The notes under the pieces were generated by a model. That model did no database searches, was not told the origin of the DNA, and saw only the letters and a list, made by a program, of their open reading frames with translations. Below, in pieces: positions 16,328 to 24,479 of a DNA stretch of 47,076 bases (its first letter is position 1; each line of letters begins with the position of its first letter). The stretch is taken from NCBI GenBank assembly GCA_934281515.1, contig CAKQXG010000003.1, positions 1 to 47,076 of the forward strand, written 5' to 3'. A program made the position numbers and the translations under genes. Source of the stretch: an uncultured Clostridia bacterium (GTDB lineage: Bacteria > Bacillota > Clostridia > Christensenellales > CAG-314).

Positions 16328-19224
16328 TTCGTCACCTCCAAGACAACCTTAGCGCAAGCCATATTGCCGTTTGCGTCGTACACCACAACCGCAACAACCC
16401 ACGTGCCGCACCTGTCGACAACAAAACCGTCGTTTGCTTTGGCAACGGCAACGGTAACTCCGCCGGGAGAAGTAACAAAGACTTTTACCTCCGTAACGTT
16501 GTCCGAAACTTCGTACTCGGGCAACGCAACGATGTCGCCCAAGCGGTAAGCCGATTGCGACAATTCCTTTATCGTCACTTGCGGTTGCGTTTTGTCCTCG
16601 CACAACACACTGTACGACCGGTCGGCAGACTTGCCGTTGTGGCCGTCCGCCGCACTGTAAGCGACAACATAGTTACCATACATCTCCACCTTGACCTTGT
16701 AAGAAATCAGCGGGGAAACGTCTTTAAGCAAAATGCCGTCCACGCTTGTGGCGTAGTTGCCGTCGGGCAATTTGACGCTGACGGTAAAGGTTATCGTCGG
16801 ATCCAGAACGTCCTCGGCGGAAGCCGTTGCCGTAGCGATGATCTCGCCCAAAGCACACTCGCCGCCATAATCGCCGTAAATTACGATTTGAGGACGCATA
16901 CGATCGTAGCCGCTGTCGTTCAGCAATTGACCACCGATATTTTTGACAATCAGTTTGCCGTCACGATTACCGACAAGGTTAAACGACACATACACTCGTC
17001 CCGAAGAAAAACCGTCAAACGGCGTACCGTCGGCAAACTTGTCCACCTTGATGTTGACGTCGGCATACGGCACAAGCACACTGCCGTCAAAGTCGACGGA
17101 GAAAGTGTTGGTCGAACTGTCTGCGCCGAAACCGAAGCCGAGCAAACGCGACTTGTACTCGCCGTTGAGATACACCGACGCCCCCTTGCCGTTTTTGGCA
17201 AAGCCCAGGCGAACGATTTTGTCGGGATCGGCGCTGTCGGTAAATACCACTTCCACTGCGTCGTAGTTGCTTTTGTCGGGATCGACGGCGAAACGCAACA
17301 TCAAATCATCGCTCAAAAGCGGACGTATAAACTCCGTCGTTGCACTGCCGTAAGCAGAAACAAACTCTATCCCGTCCTCGGTAGCGGCAAGCGTACCGCT
17401 GTTCGAAACAAAGTACTTTGCCATGTCCAGACTACCTTGAACACCCACATTTATGCTTTTTACAGTGACATTTTCGGCAATTAAATCGCTGTACTTGTAC
17501 ACAAACCGCAAGTCGCCTTCGTCAGTCGGCGTGTAGGTAAAATCGCTTAAACGACGTTCTCCGTTGGGAGTGACGATGTAAACCCGACACTCGGCAACAA
17601 CAGCATGACCGTCGGAATAGTCGGTAACGCTAACCTTTGGCAAGTAATATGTTTTGCCTGTAATCATGTACTTCGGCAACACGATTGCTTCGTTTAGTTC
17701 GGCGCGCTTGGCAACAATCGGCGAAAACTCTATTTGCTTGACGGCGGTGTTGCCGATGTAGTCCGTAGCGACAAATCGTACTACGTAATTGCCTGTCTGT
17801 TTGACGACAAACACTCCGTCAATCACGTCGACGTCGGAACCATCGCAAGTTACCGAAACGGAAACGGTTATTCGTCCGCTGCCGCCGCTTGCGTGACAGT
17901 CGGGCAACCTTACAGCGTCGCCGACGGTAACGGCGCCGATATCGTCTACGGCAATAGTTAATTCGGGCAAATTTACTACTGCGGTAACCTCGACGACTTT
18001 CGTAGCCACATTACCTGCTCTGTCGACAGCTTTGTACTCGACATAATAGCAGCCTTGTTCGTTCGGCACAAAACAATTGTTTTTTACCGTGACGTTGTAA
18101 CGATTAAGCCCGTAATAGTTTTTGTACACGGCAACGCTCACCGCAACATCGCCGTCGCGAGCGTCGTTTGCCGTAGCTTCGGGCAACGGATAGGCAACGC
18201 CGACTTGCGCCTCAGGCAACTGTTCGTTTACGGTAATCTCGGGAGAATCGCCGTCGACGTAAACTTCGCTCACAGGTTTTTCTCCGCCTATTTCCGTAAC
18301 CTCGAACACGGCAAAACGCCCGTTGTAATCCGTTGCGGAAATACTTACATTTACCTTGCCGCTTGTAAATCCTTCCCAGACATTGGCAAATTGCCTCGGG
18401 TCGTCAAGATCGGCGATAACGGTAGTCGGCGTAAAATAGGCCTGTTTCGTTTGGCTGTCAAACCTGATATCGACACTTGCCGAGGTTCCTGCAAACCCGT
18501 AAAAGTTGACCGTCGGCGAAAATGCGCCCCATTGGTTGTCTTTGTGCAACCTGTCCCACTCCGGTTCGTAACCGGTCAGCGGCTGGTAGGTAGAACCGAC
18601 TAGCCCATACGTGCCGTTTGGATATCCGCGCAGACGGAAACGCAACGTACTGTCGGGATCATTGACGTCGGTAAATGTGATGTCAAGCACTGTAAAATCC
18701 GCTTCGCCCGAAACGGTAGGCAAAATTTTCAACTTTATCAGGCTGTTTGCGCTTGTGTAGTCAGACACATCGAAAACCTTGTTAAACGTGACAATATCGC
18801 CATTTGAAAGGCTGATTTTGTACCCTTTGTCGGTAAGTGTGGCGGTAGACGAATCGGATGTCAGGCTGCAATAAGTTTCTACCGCATGCAATATCTTTTT
18901 GACAATACGATTTTGTCCGCCGAGCACAGCTTGCAACTTCAACACGTATTGTCCGCTTTCACTCAGCACAAAACTGTCGCCCCGCCTTGTAACACCCGAG
19001 GGGTAGGTAAGCAATTTATCGCAGTCGTATCTATTGTTGCCGTCGGTCAATTGCACGGCGCCGACTTCCAAAGTTTCACCCACGACATAGTAATCCTTTT
19101 GCTCGAAATCGATTGTGTACGGTTGCACGTTTGCATCGGCAAAAGCAACGGCAACGCCACACACAACCGCGGCGCAAAGCAATGCCGCAACGGCAATGAC
19201 AATAAATTTATGTTTGCAAATCAT
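16324..19224 (-). CDS. Secreted multi-domain Ig-like/lectin-like protein
   Basis: A 966-residue exported protein with an N-terminal signal peptide probably cut after AFADA (about residue 31); no lipobox, wall anchor or C-terminal membrane segment is visible. By eye it consists of an Ig-like domain (about 35-115), a beta-rich lectin-like module (about 120-318), three Ig-like domains (about 325-415, 418-503 and 508-594), a second lectin-like module (about 600-768), and two more Ig-like domains (about 778-875 and 880-964). The Ig-like repeats share a hydrophobic YVV.Y.A.D..GN pattern, as in HYR/bacterial Ig repeats. No active-site motif is recognisable. Both ends overlap neighbouring genes by 4 bp (permease upstream, DUF4838 downstream), so its expression is coupled to the importer. 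A glycan-binding role is inferred. Confidence 0.72.
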   Translation of the reverse strand: MICKHKFIVIAVAALLCAAVVCGVAVAFADANVQPYTIDFEQKDYYVVGETLEVGAVQLTDGNNRYDCDKLLTYPSGVTRRGDSFVLSESGQYVLKLQAVLGGQNRIVKKILHAVETYCSLTSDSSTATLTDKGYKISLSNGDIVTFNKVFDVSDYTSANSLIKLKILPTVSGEADFTVLDITFTDVNDPDSTLRFRLRGYPNGTYGLVGSTYQPLTGYEPEWDRLHKDNQWGAFSPTVNFYGFAGTSASVDIRFDSQTKQAYFTPTTVIADLDDPRQFANVWEGFTSGKVNVSISATDYNGRFAVFEVTEIGGEKPVSEVYVDGDSPEITVNEQLPEAQVGVAYPLPEATANDARDGDVAVSVAVYKNYYGLNRYNVTVKNNCFVPNEQGCYYVEYKAVDRAGNVATKVVEVTAVVNLPELTIAVDDIGAVTVGDAVRLPDCHASGGSGRITVSVSVTCDGSDVDVIDGVFVVKQTGNYVVRFVATDYIGNTAVKQIEFSPIVAKRAELNEAIVLPKYMITGKTYYLPKVSVTDYSDGHAVVAECRVYIVTPNGERRLSDFTYTPTDEGDLRFVYKYSDLIAENVTVKSINVGVQGSLDMAKYFVSNSGTLAATEDGIEFVSAYGSATTEFIRPLLSDDLMLRFAVDPDKSNYDAVEVVFTDSADPDKIVRLGFAKNGKGASVYLNGEYKSRLLGFGFGADSSTNTFSVDFDGSVLVPYADVNIKVDKFADGTPFDGFSSGRVYVSFNLVGNRDGKLIVKNIGGQLLNDSGYDRMRPQIVIYGDYGGECALGEIIATATASAEDVLDPTITFTVSVKLPDGNYATSVDGILLKDVSPLISYKVKVEMYGNYVVAYSAADGHNGKSADRSYSVLCEDKTQPQVTIKELSQSAYRLGDIVALPEYEVSDNVTEVKVFVTSPGGVTVAVAKANDGFVVDRCGTWVVAVVVYDANGNMACAKVVLEVTK

Positions 19225-20105
19225 TTGATCCCTCCGATAGACAAATTGCCCATCAATCTCTTTTGGAATATCAGAAACAGTATCAGCACGGGCAGCAAAA
19301 CAAGCACCGCACCGGACAATTTGAGCGGTATGGAACTAAACGTAGCCACCGTACGTTTGTTAAACTCATACAACCCGTACGCCACCGTCGGCACGTCGGG
19401 CATAAAGATAAGCGGCGTTTGGTAATCGTTCCAAAACACGATAAAGTTGAGCAAATACACCGTAAAAAACGTCTTGGAAGCCAGCGGCATCATAATCTTG
19501 GCGTACACCGTAAAATTACTTGCGCCGTCGATTTTTGCAGCCTCGACATATGCGTCCGGCACACTGCGGAACACACCTTGGAATATCAGAAAATACACGC
19601 TTAAAAAGTGCGCCTTCATCAGCCACATGCCCCAAATCGTGTTGTACAGACCAAGGTTTCTCGCAACTTGTATTTCGCTGGGCAAACTGCCCACAATAGG
19701 CAAAGCCATGCACACAATCACCACAGCGGTGATGATTTTTGACATACGGTACTTAAATTTTGCCGTTACGTATGCCATTTGGCACGGTATGTACGTAGCG
19801 ACAAGGGCGCATCCGCCTGCATACAACAAGGAGTTGAGAAACATCTCGGGCATGTACACTTTGGTTTGTACGCCGTTGCGCTGCACTTCCACGTAGAAGC
19901 CGAAGAAAGACGTAAGATAGTTGTCCAATTTCCATTCTTCCGGCAGTTTCAGGATGTTGTGACGGAAGTCGTAATCGGACTTGACCGACGACATCAGTCC
20001 CCACAAGGCAGGCACGACAAGCATCACGGCGTAAATTACAAGAATCGCCAGCACTATCACTTCCAACACCGACCAACTCTTTTTTATCTTCAATTTTTCC
20101 TTCAT
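19221..20105 (-). CDS. Sugar ABC transporter permease, MalG-type (CUT1)
   Basis: Inner-membrane permease of a carbohydrate ABC importer, 294 residues, with six predicted membrane segments. The cytoplasmic EAA loop that contacts the ATPase is visible as EAAKIDGASNFTVYAKIMMP. I start it at ATG 20105, which has GGAGG six bases upstream and lies 1 bp from the stop of the partner permease gene; a longer in-frame frame would overlap that gene. Its stop overlaps the start of the 966-aa gene by 4 bp. Together with the permease at 20107-21039 and the binding protein at 21036-22715 it forms a complete importer apart from the ATPase. Confidence 0.92.
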   Translation of the reverse strand: MKEKLKIKKSWSVLEVIVLAILVIYAVMLVVPALWGLMSSVKSDYDFRHNILKLPEEWKLDNYLTSFFGFYVEVQRNGVQTKVYMPEMFLNSLLYAGGCALVATYIPCQMAYVTAKFKYRMSKIITAVVIVCMALPIVGSLPSEIQVARNLGLYNTIWGMWLMKAHFLSVYFLIFQGVFRSVPDAYVEAAKIDGASNFTVYAKIMMPLASKTFFTVYLLNFIVFWNDYQTPLIFMPDVPTVAYGLYEFNKRTVATFSSIPLKLSGAVLVLLPVLILFLIFQKRLMGNLSIGGIK

Positions 20106-20106
20106 G

Positions 20107-21039
20107 TCAGTCCTCCGAAGGTCCGAACTTTTCCAACAATTTTTTGGCAAGAAGTGTCAACGGAATTACAACTGCCGTCAGCAACAAACCCGTGGCCGCA
20201 AGTTCGGGGTAGTCCGCCATGGTGGCGATAGATGTACGCGCATACAGCAAGTAGCCCATTGTGGCAAGTTTTTCCGAGGCGGCAATGCCGTAGAAGTTGT
20301 ACAAGTTGAATTGATTGGTAAATATCGAAGCCACGCCCATTACGAAAAACGTTGTCAACGTCGGCCAGACCTTGGGCAAAATGATGTGACGAAATTCGCA
20401 CCATCCCTTTGCGCCGTCCAGATATGCCGCTTCTCTTACCGACGGATCGACGGTGTTCATGCCGCCTAGCAGCAATATCACATTGCCGCCGAACGACAAA
20501 AACACGTTGTAGAAAAATATTGCGCCAAACCGTGTTGCGGGATTTTGCAACAATCCCTCCACCGTAATACCGCATACGTCGGCGGCAAAGGCAGGTATAG
20601 CACGCTCGACGAAATAGAGGTAAATTACCGTGATTGCAATGCCGGGTATTACCGACGGCAGAAACAGCAATGTTTTAAACACTCCCGAAGCGGGGCGTTT
20701 GTTGTAGATGTAGTAGGAAAACAACATCGCCAAAGGCAACGAAACCGCCGTACTTGCCGCCCACACCAAAAGAGAATTGAGCATTGCCGTTTTTAGTGTG
20801 GCCGATGCGGCAAAATCGCTGAAAATCTTGGCAAAGTTGCTAAACTGCGCCCATACGAAACCGCCGTCTTCACTGCTGTAACTTCTGAACGCCAACAAGA
20901 TCGAGTTGATGTTTACGCTGATGTAAAACACGCAAAACTGCGCCAAAGGAAACGCCACCATGAGTGCGTAAAATATCAAATCGTTTACCTTGCGCTTGTT
21001 TCGCATCGGCAATGCGCTCCGAGTGCGAATGCCACTCAC
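20107..21039 (-). CDS. Sugar ABC transporter permease, MalF/UgpA-type (CUT1)
   Basis: First permease of the operon B importer, 310 residues with six membrane segments and the EAA loop EAAYLDGAKGWCEFRHIILP. The GTG start at 21039 overlaps the TGA stop of the binding-protein gene (GTGA), typical of translational coupling; an internal ATG twelve codons later is the alternative. It pairs with the MalG-type permease downstream. No ATP-binding protein is encoded nearby, so the pair probably uses a shared MsmX-like ATPase. Confidence 0.92.
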   Translation of the reverse strand: MSGIRTRSALPMRNKRKVNDLIFYALMVAFPLAQFCVFYISVNINSILLAFRSYSSEDGGFVWAQFSNFAKIFSDFAASATLKTAMLNSLLVWAASTAVSLPLAMLFSYYIYNKRPASGVFKTLLFLPSVIPGIAITVIYLYFVERAIPAFAADVCGITVEGLLQNPATRFGAIFFYNVFLSFGGNVILLLGGMNTVDPSVREAAYLDGAKGWCEFRHIILPKVWPTLTTFFVMGVASIFTNQFNLYNFYGIAASEKLATMGYLLYARTSIATMADYPELAATGLLLTAVVIPLTLLAKKLLEKFGPSED

Positions 21040-22715
21040 TTGTAGTACCTCCCGAAGGTGTTTTGCCAGTTGGCAAGTCTGTAATCGTACATACCGTTGA
21101 AGTACGCCTCCGCATGATTGGTCGTCGACTCTTTGAAGTAACTTACGGGGCGCGCGTAATCGTTTTTGCCTACGAGGCTGTTAAACGAATTGTGTACCGA
21201 AAACGCCGACTGTTTGTCCAGATAGTAGTTTTTGCCGCAATACGGATACACCACTTCGGAATCTTTGTGCAACCGATACACACTGCGCCCGAAGTACGTC
21301 ATCTTGTCAAGGTTGGATTGGTCAATTGTGTAATTCAATGCCTTTACCGTGTTTGTAATGGTCGAAAATTCCTGCAAAGACTCGTCGGTATTGACAAACT
21401 GCAAAAACAGTTTGGCAACCTTTATCTTGGACGGATCGATGTTCTTTTTGATGAAACCAAGCGAGTAGTGCGTGTCCACAATGGTGCTGCCCTTACCCAC
21501 GGACGCCTTGTCCGCTTTAGGCATCGGCATCATGCCGAAACGACGATTTGCACGCGAATACTCGTCTTTGCCGGTGCGATCGGCAACTTCCTGTATTACG
21601 CTGCTGGCTTCGTTTTCCCACCAGCAACCTTCTATCATCATTGCAATAGGTTTACCTTCGCTACGCGACTCGACAAAATCTTTTTGTGCCTCGGTGTACA
21701 GCAATGCCGGCGAAAACACGTTGGACGTGTAGTAATTGCTGTTGCGCACAAGTTTTTCTACAAATTTCATCGATTGATACTTGCCTTCGCTACGCCACAT
21801 ATTGTAGCCGTTGGACACGTCGATTTTGGTTGCGGGCAACTTGGTGTAGGTTCCGTCGGCGGCAACTTCGCCTATAAGACAGGTTGCTTCGCCGTCAAGC
21901 GTGTAATTGAGCATAGTTTGTTGCAACCCGTCGTGATCTACGGCAAGAGCATACATCACTTTTTCGACATAGGTGTCGTAGTACTCGCCCGCCCACACAA
22001 ACGGAGTAATGCCCTGTTCCACCATGTAGTCGCACAGCATAAAAAACTCGTCGTAGGTTGAGGGAAAACCGTCGTCGTAGGTGTTCGGTTCTCCGTCGGG
22101 GCCAAGGCTCTTTTCGTCATTGTCGTTTTTGACAAATTCGCTTTTGGCAGACTTTTTGAACCACAGTCCGTACTCGTCAAACAAATCGCAGTCGTACATT
22201 ATGCCGTTGTAACCTGCGTAGTGAGGTACTCCGTAGTACTTGCCGTCGGACAAATAGTAGGCTTTTTGCTCGTCGGTCATCTTGTCGGCAATCGATTGCG
22301 TTTCGCCGTAGGCCGTAAGTTTTTCCTCAACCATGTCCGTGATGTCCAGCAACAAATCGTCCGCAAGGTAGTCGTAGTAGTACACGCTTTCGTTAAAAAA
22401 AACTTCTCCGCCCGTTGCGTCAAGCTTACCGCGAATTGTCTGTCCGTCGTTTTTTGCCTTTATCTTGCGCACCTGTACGCCCTTCTTGCCTGGTTCGAAT
22501 TCGGTATTTTCGTACATCTTTTCAAAGCGTTTGCGCGCTGCGTCCAACCACTCGCTGTCAAAACCGCCGTCGAAGTTCATGACATACAATTGCGTCTTTG
22601 TGGGGTTTATCGGTTCCTCGTCATCGTCGTCCGGACGATACTTGTCGCAACCTACAAATATTGAACACGCAAGAAGCAATGCAAGCAACAAGCTTATCAA
22701 ACATTTCGATTTCAT
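21036..22715 (-). CDS. Sugar ABC transporter substrate-binding lipoprotein
   Basis: A 559-residue extracellular binding protein, larger than the usual 400-450, which suggests an oligosaccharide ligand. The signal peptide ends in lipobox Cys23 (IFVGC) and is followed by an acidic linker. Typical solute-binding features include YYGVPHYAGYNGIMYD near 161-176, AMMIEGCWWENEA, and aromatic residues that could stack on sugars. It shares TKTQLYV and several later blocks with the truncated binding protein at 1-1106. GGAGG five bases upstream supports the start. The SGNH esterase gene precedes it by 15 bp and the permeases follow by overlap. Confidence 0.92.
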   Translation of the reverse strand: MKSKCLISLLLALLLACSIFVGCDKYRPDDDDEEPINPTKTQLYVMNFDGGFDSEWLDAARKRFEKMYENTEFEPGKKGVQVRKIKAKNDGQTIRGKLDATGGEVFFNESVYYYDYLADDLLLDITDMVEEKLTAYGETQSIADKMTDEQKAYYLSDGKYYGVPHYAGYNGIMYDCDLFDEYGLWFKKSAKSEFVKNDNDEKSLGPDGEPNTYDDGFPSTYDEFFMLCDYMVEQGITPFVWAGEYYDTYVEKVMYALAVDHDGLQQTMLNYTLDGEATCLIGEVAADGTYTKLPATKIDVSNGYNMWRSEGKYQSMKFVEKLVRNSNYYTSNVFSPALLYTEAQKDFVESRSEGKPIAMMIEGCWWENEASSVIQEVADRTGKDEYSRANRRFGMMPMPKADKASVGKGSTIVDTHYSLGFIKKNIDPSKIKVAKLFLQFVNTDESLQEFSTITNTVKALNYTIDQSNLDKMTYFGRSVYRLHKDSEVVYPYCGKNYYLDKQSAFSVHNSFNSLVGKNDYARPVSYFKESTTNHAEAYFNGMYDYRLANWQNTFGRYYK

Positions 22716-22730
22716 ATTGTCCTCCGTTTG

Positions 22731-23342
22731 TTAAAAAGCTACTCTGCGTAGCCATTCTTTTGCAATTATTTCATGCCCTTGCGCCGTAGGATGTACCCCG
22801 TCATAAGAAAACTCGTCGGGTGCATTGCGGCAACATAGTTCGGCAAATATTCCGTCCATAGGGACGTATTCCGCATTGTAACCGCGCACCACCTCGCGCA
22901 AAGTGCAAATCTTGGGGTACAGGTCTTCTCGGAAAGGTTTCTTTTGCGGATCGACGTCCAGCAAAAACGGTTCTATCACTATTATTCTGTCGGTAAATCG
23001 TTTTGCTTTTGTCAAAATTTCATCAACGTTTTTGCCGTACTCTTCGGCTGTTATCGTAATGCCGCTGTCAAACTTGCGCCAGGTGTCGTTGACGCCGATA
23101 AGCAGCGAAAACACCGTCGGACGTATTTCGTCCAATTCCGCAGCCACCCTGTCGTTAAGTTGAGCAGATGTGTCGCCGCCTATACCGCGGTTGTAACACT
23201 TTACCTTTGGTAATTTCGTAGAAATTTGCTCGTATACCGCTTTGGAGTATCCCGCCAACGAATACTTGTCGTTTCGATCACGCAAAGCGTCGGTAATAGA
23301 GTCGCCGTCAAACAAAATCACGTCATTGTCAAAAATTTTCAT
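22731..23342 (-). CDS. SGNH/GDSL-family esterase
   Basis: A 203-residue cytoplasmic-looking hydrolase with all SGNH blocks: FDGDSITD (catalytic Ser in GDSI, near residue 15), the Gly block NRGIGGDTSAQL, the Asn block LIGVNDTW, and the Asp-His pair in DGVHPT near the C-terminus. Such enzymes often remove acetyl groups from xylan, rhamnogalacturonan or other glycans. With no signal peptide it would act on imported oligosaccharides. It is the first gene of the long operon, preceded by a strong GGAGG and a promoter at 23390-23417. Deacetylation as its role is inferred from family and context; phospholipase-type activity is a less likely alternative. Confidence 0.85.
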   Translation of the reverse strand: MKIFDNDVILFDGDSITDALRDRNDKYSLAGYSKAVYEQISTKLPKVKCYNRGIGGDTSAQLNDRVAAELDEIRPTVFSLLIGVNDTWRKFDSGITITAEEYGKNVDEILTKAKRFTDRIIVIEPFLLDVDPQKKPFREDLYPKICTLREVVRGYNAEYVPMDGIFAELCCRNAPDEFSYDGVHPTAQGHEIIAKEWLRRVAF

Positions 23343-23389
23343 TACAGACCTCCACTGTTACATTTTACTTTGACGTCAACACGGTGTCA

Positions 23390-23417
23390 ATTGTAAAAAT
23401 TATCGACCTATTGTCAA
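23390..23417 (-). promoter_or_regulatory. Promoter candidate for operon B with possible operator repeats
   Basis: Minus strand: perfect TTGACA (23417-23412), a 16-base spacer, TACAAT (23395-23390), about 48 bases before the SGNH start codon. A second TTGACA (23390-23385) follows immediately, so TGTCAA on the plus strand recurs at 27-base spacing. The repeats might be promoter duplicates or AraC half-sites. Confidence 0.5.
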
Positions 23418-23517
23418 AAGTTACGATTTGTTATCGGATATTCCAAGCAAGTCGGCAGACATTGCGCACCGAGATAACATTGTACCGTCACGATGCAAAT
23501 TTGCTCGACTGTCGACA

Positions 23518-23558
23518 TAAAAAAAACGCCGCATTTCGTTTGTGGCGAAACACGGCGC
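23518..23558 (-). terminator. Intrinsic terminator after the AraC gene at 23626
   Basis: Minus strand: a 12-bp stem (CGCCGTGTTTCG at 23557-23546 with CGAAATGCGGCG at 23538-23527; two internal G-U pairs), a 7-base loop and a run of eight T. It insulates the regulator transcript from operon B, whose promoter lies just downstream. Confidence 0.85.
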
Positions 23559-23625
23559 AAGGCAGCCTAGTATATTCGGTTTTGTGGCGCAACGTAGTCG
23601 ATTTGTCACGTAGCGCAGTCGGCAG

Positions 23626-24384
23626 TCAGTCGTCCCTGGCGACGTCTTTCATAGCTCGGTAAAACGTGTTAAGGCTGTTAAAACCGCAGTGAAGAGCGAT
23701 TTGTCCGACGGATTGCTCGGGATGTTCCTTGTGAGTTTGCAGCACACGCTCGACGCGCAACCGATTGAGATACTTGCGCAAATGCATACCCGTAAACTTG
23801 TTAAACAACATAGAAAAGTAGTTTTTCGTGTAGCCGAATTGTCCGGCAAGCGACTCCAACGTCAGCGGTTCGGCAAAATTGTTTTCGATAAAACTTAGTA
23901 TTTGCACAAAGCCTTCGGCGTCGTTATCGACATGCTCCTGAGCAGGATAGGCATTGCACAGCATTCCCACGATAAGACCGACCAGGCATTGTTGCATTGC
24001 CAAAGTTGCGTTTTCGTGCACCTTAAAATAGCAATCCAACAACTCGAAAAATGTCGGAGTTTGCTCGCATACGGGCAGAAAGTTTGCCAAGCCTTGCGGT
24101 TGCACACCCTTGGGAAGAAAAGAATCGCTGAATATCAGCACGTAAATATCCGATCCCTTTTCACCGCATATATAATGTACCTCAAAGCGGTGAAATACGG
24201 CAATTTCGCCACACGTAAGCGTTTTTTCGTGACCATTGACAATCACTTTGACGTTACCTTTCTTGACAAAAATCATTTCGCAACTGCCATGATAATGCGC
24301 AGGAATAAAGTTGTCCGTTGCCGAGTGGAAATTGAAGTATTGATTGTTGTCTGCGTTGTTTTCGTAAAAACCGTGTTTATTCAT
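23626..24384 (-). CDS. AraC-family transcriptional regulator
   Basis: A 252-residue regulator with an N-terminal cupin ligand-binding domain (PAHYHGSCEMIFVKKG near 28-43, then GEIAVFHRFEVHY) and a C-terminal AraC double helix-turn-helix (LESLAGQFGYTKNYFSMLFN; then VGQIALHCGFNSLNTFYRAM). A good AAGGTGG lies before the ATG. It sits 95 bp downstream of the aldo/keto reductase gene with no clear terminator between, so they may share a transcript. A strong terminator separates it from the long operon on the other side. By position the most likely target is the operon B promoter at 23390-23417, which is an inference. Confidence 0.88.
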   Translation of the reverse strand: MNKHGFYENNADNNQYFNFHSATDNFIPAHYHGSCEMIFVKKGNVKVIVNGHEKTLTCGEIAVFHRFEVHYICGEKGSDIYVLIFSDSFLPKGVQPQGLANFLPVCEQTPTFFELLDCYFKVHENATLAMQQCLVGLIVGMLCNAYPAQEHVDNDAEGFVQILSFIENNFAEPLTLESLAGQFGYTKNYFSMLFNKFTGMHLRKYLNRLRVERVLQTHKEHPEQSVGQIALHCGFNSLNTFYRAMKDVARDD

Positions 24385-24479
24385 TTGCCACCTTGCACTT
24401 GTTTGCCGTGCGTAAACAATATATATGCTACAACCTTAGAAGCCACACTTGGATACACCGGTCAATCTTTCGGCGATTG

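Noticed and set aside
16165..17484. 439-codon open frame on the plus strand
   Set aside because: Antisense to the 966-aa secreted protein, with Arg/His-rich translation typical of an opposite-strand shadow.
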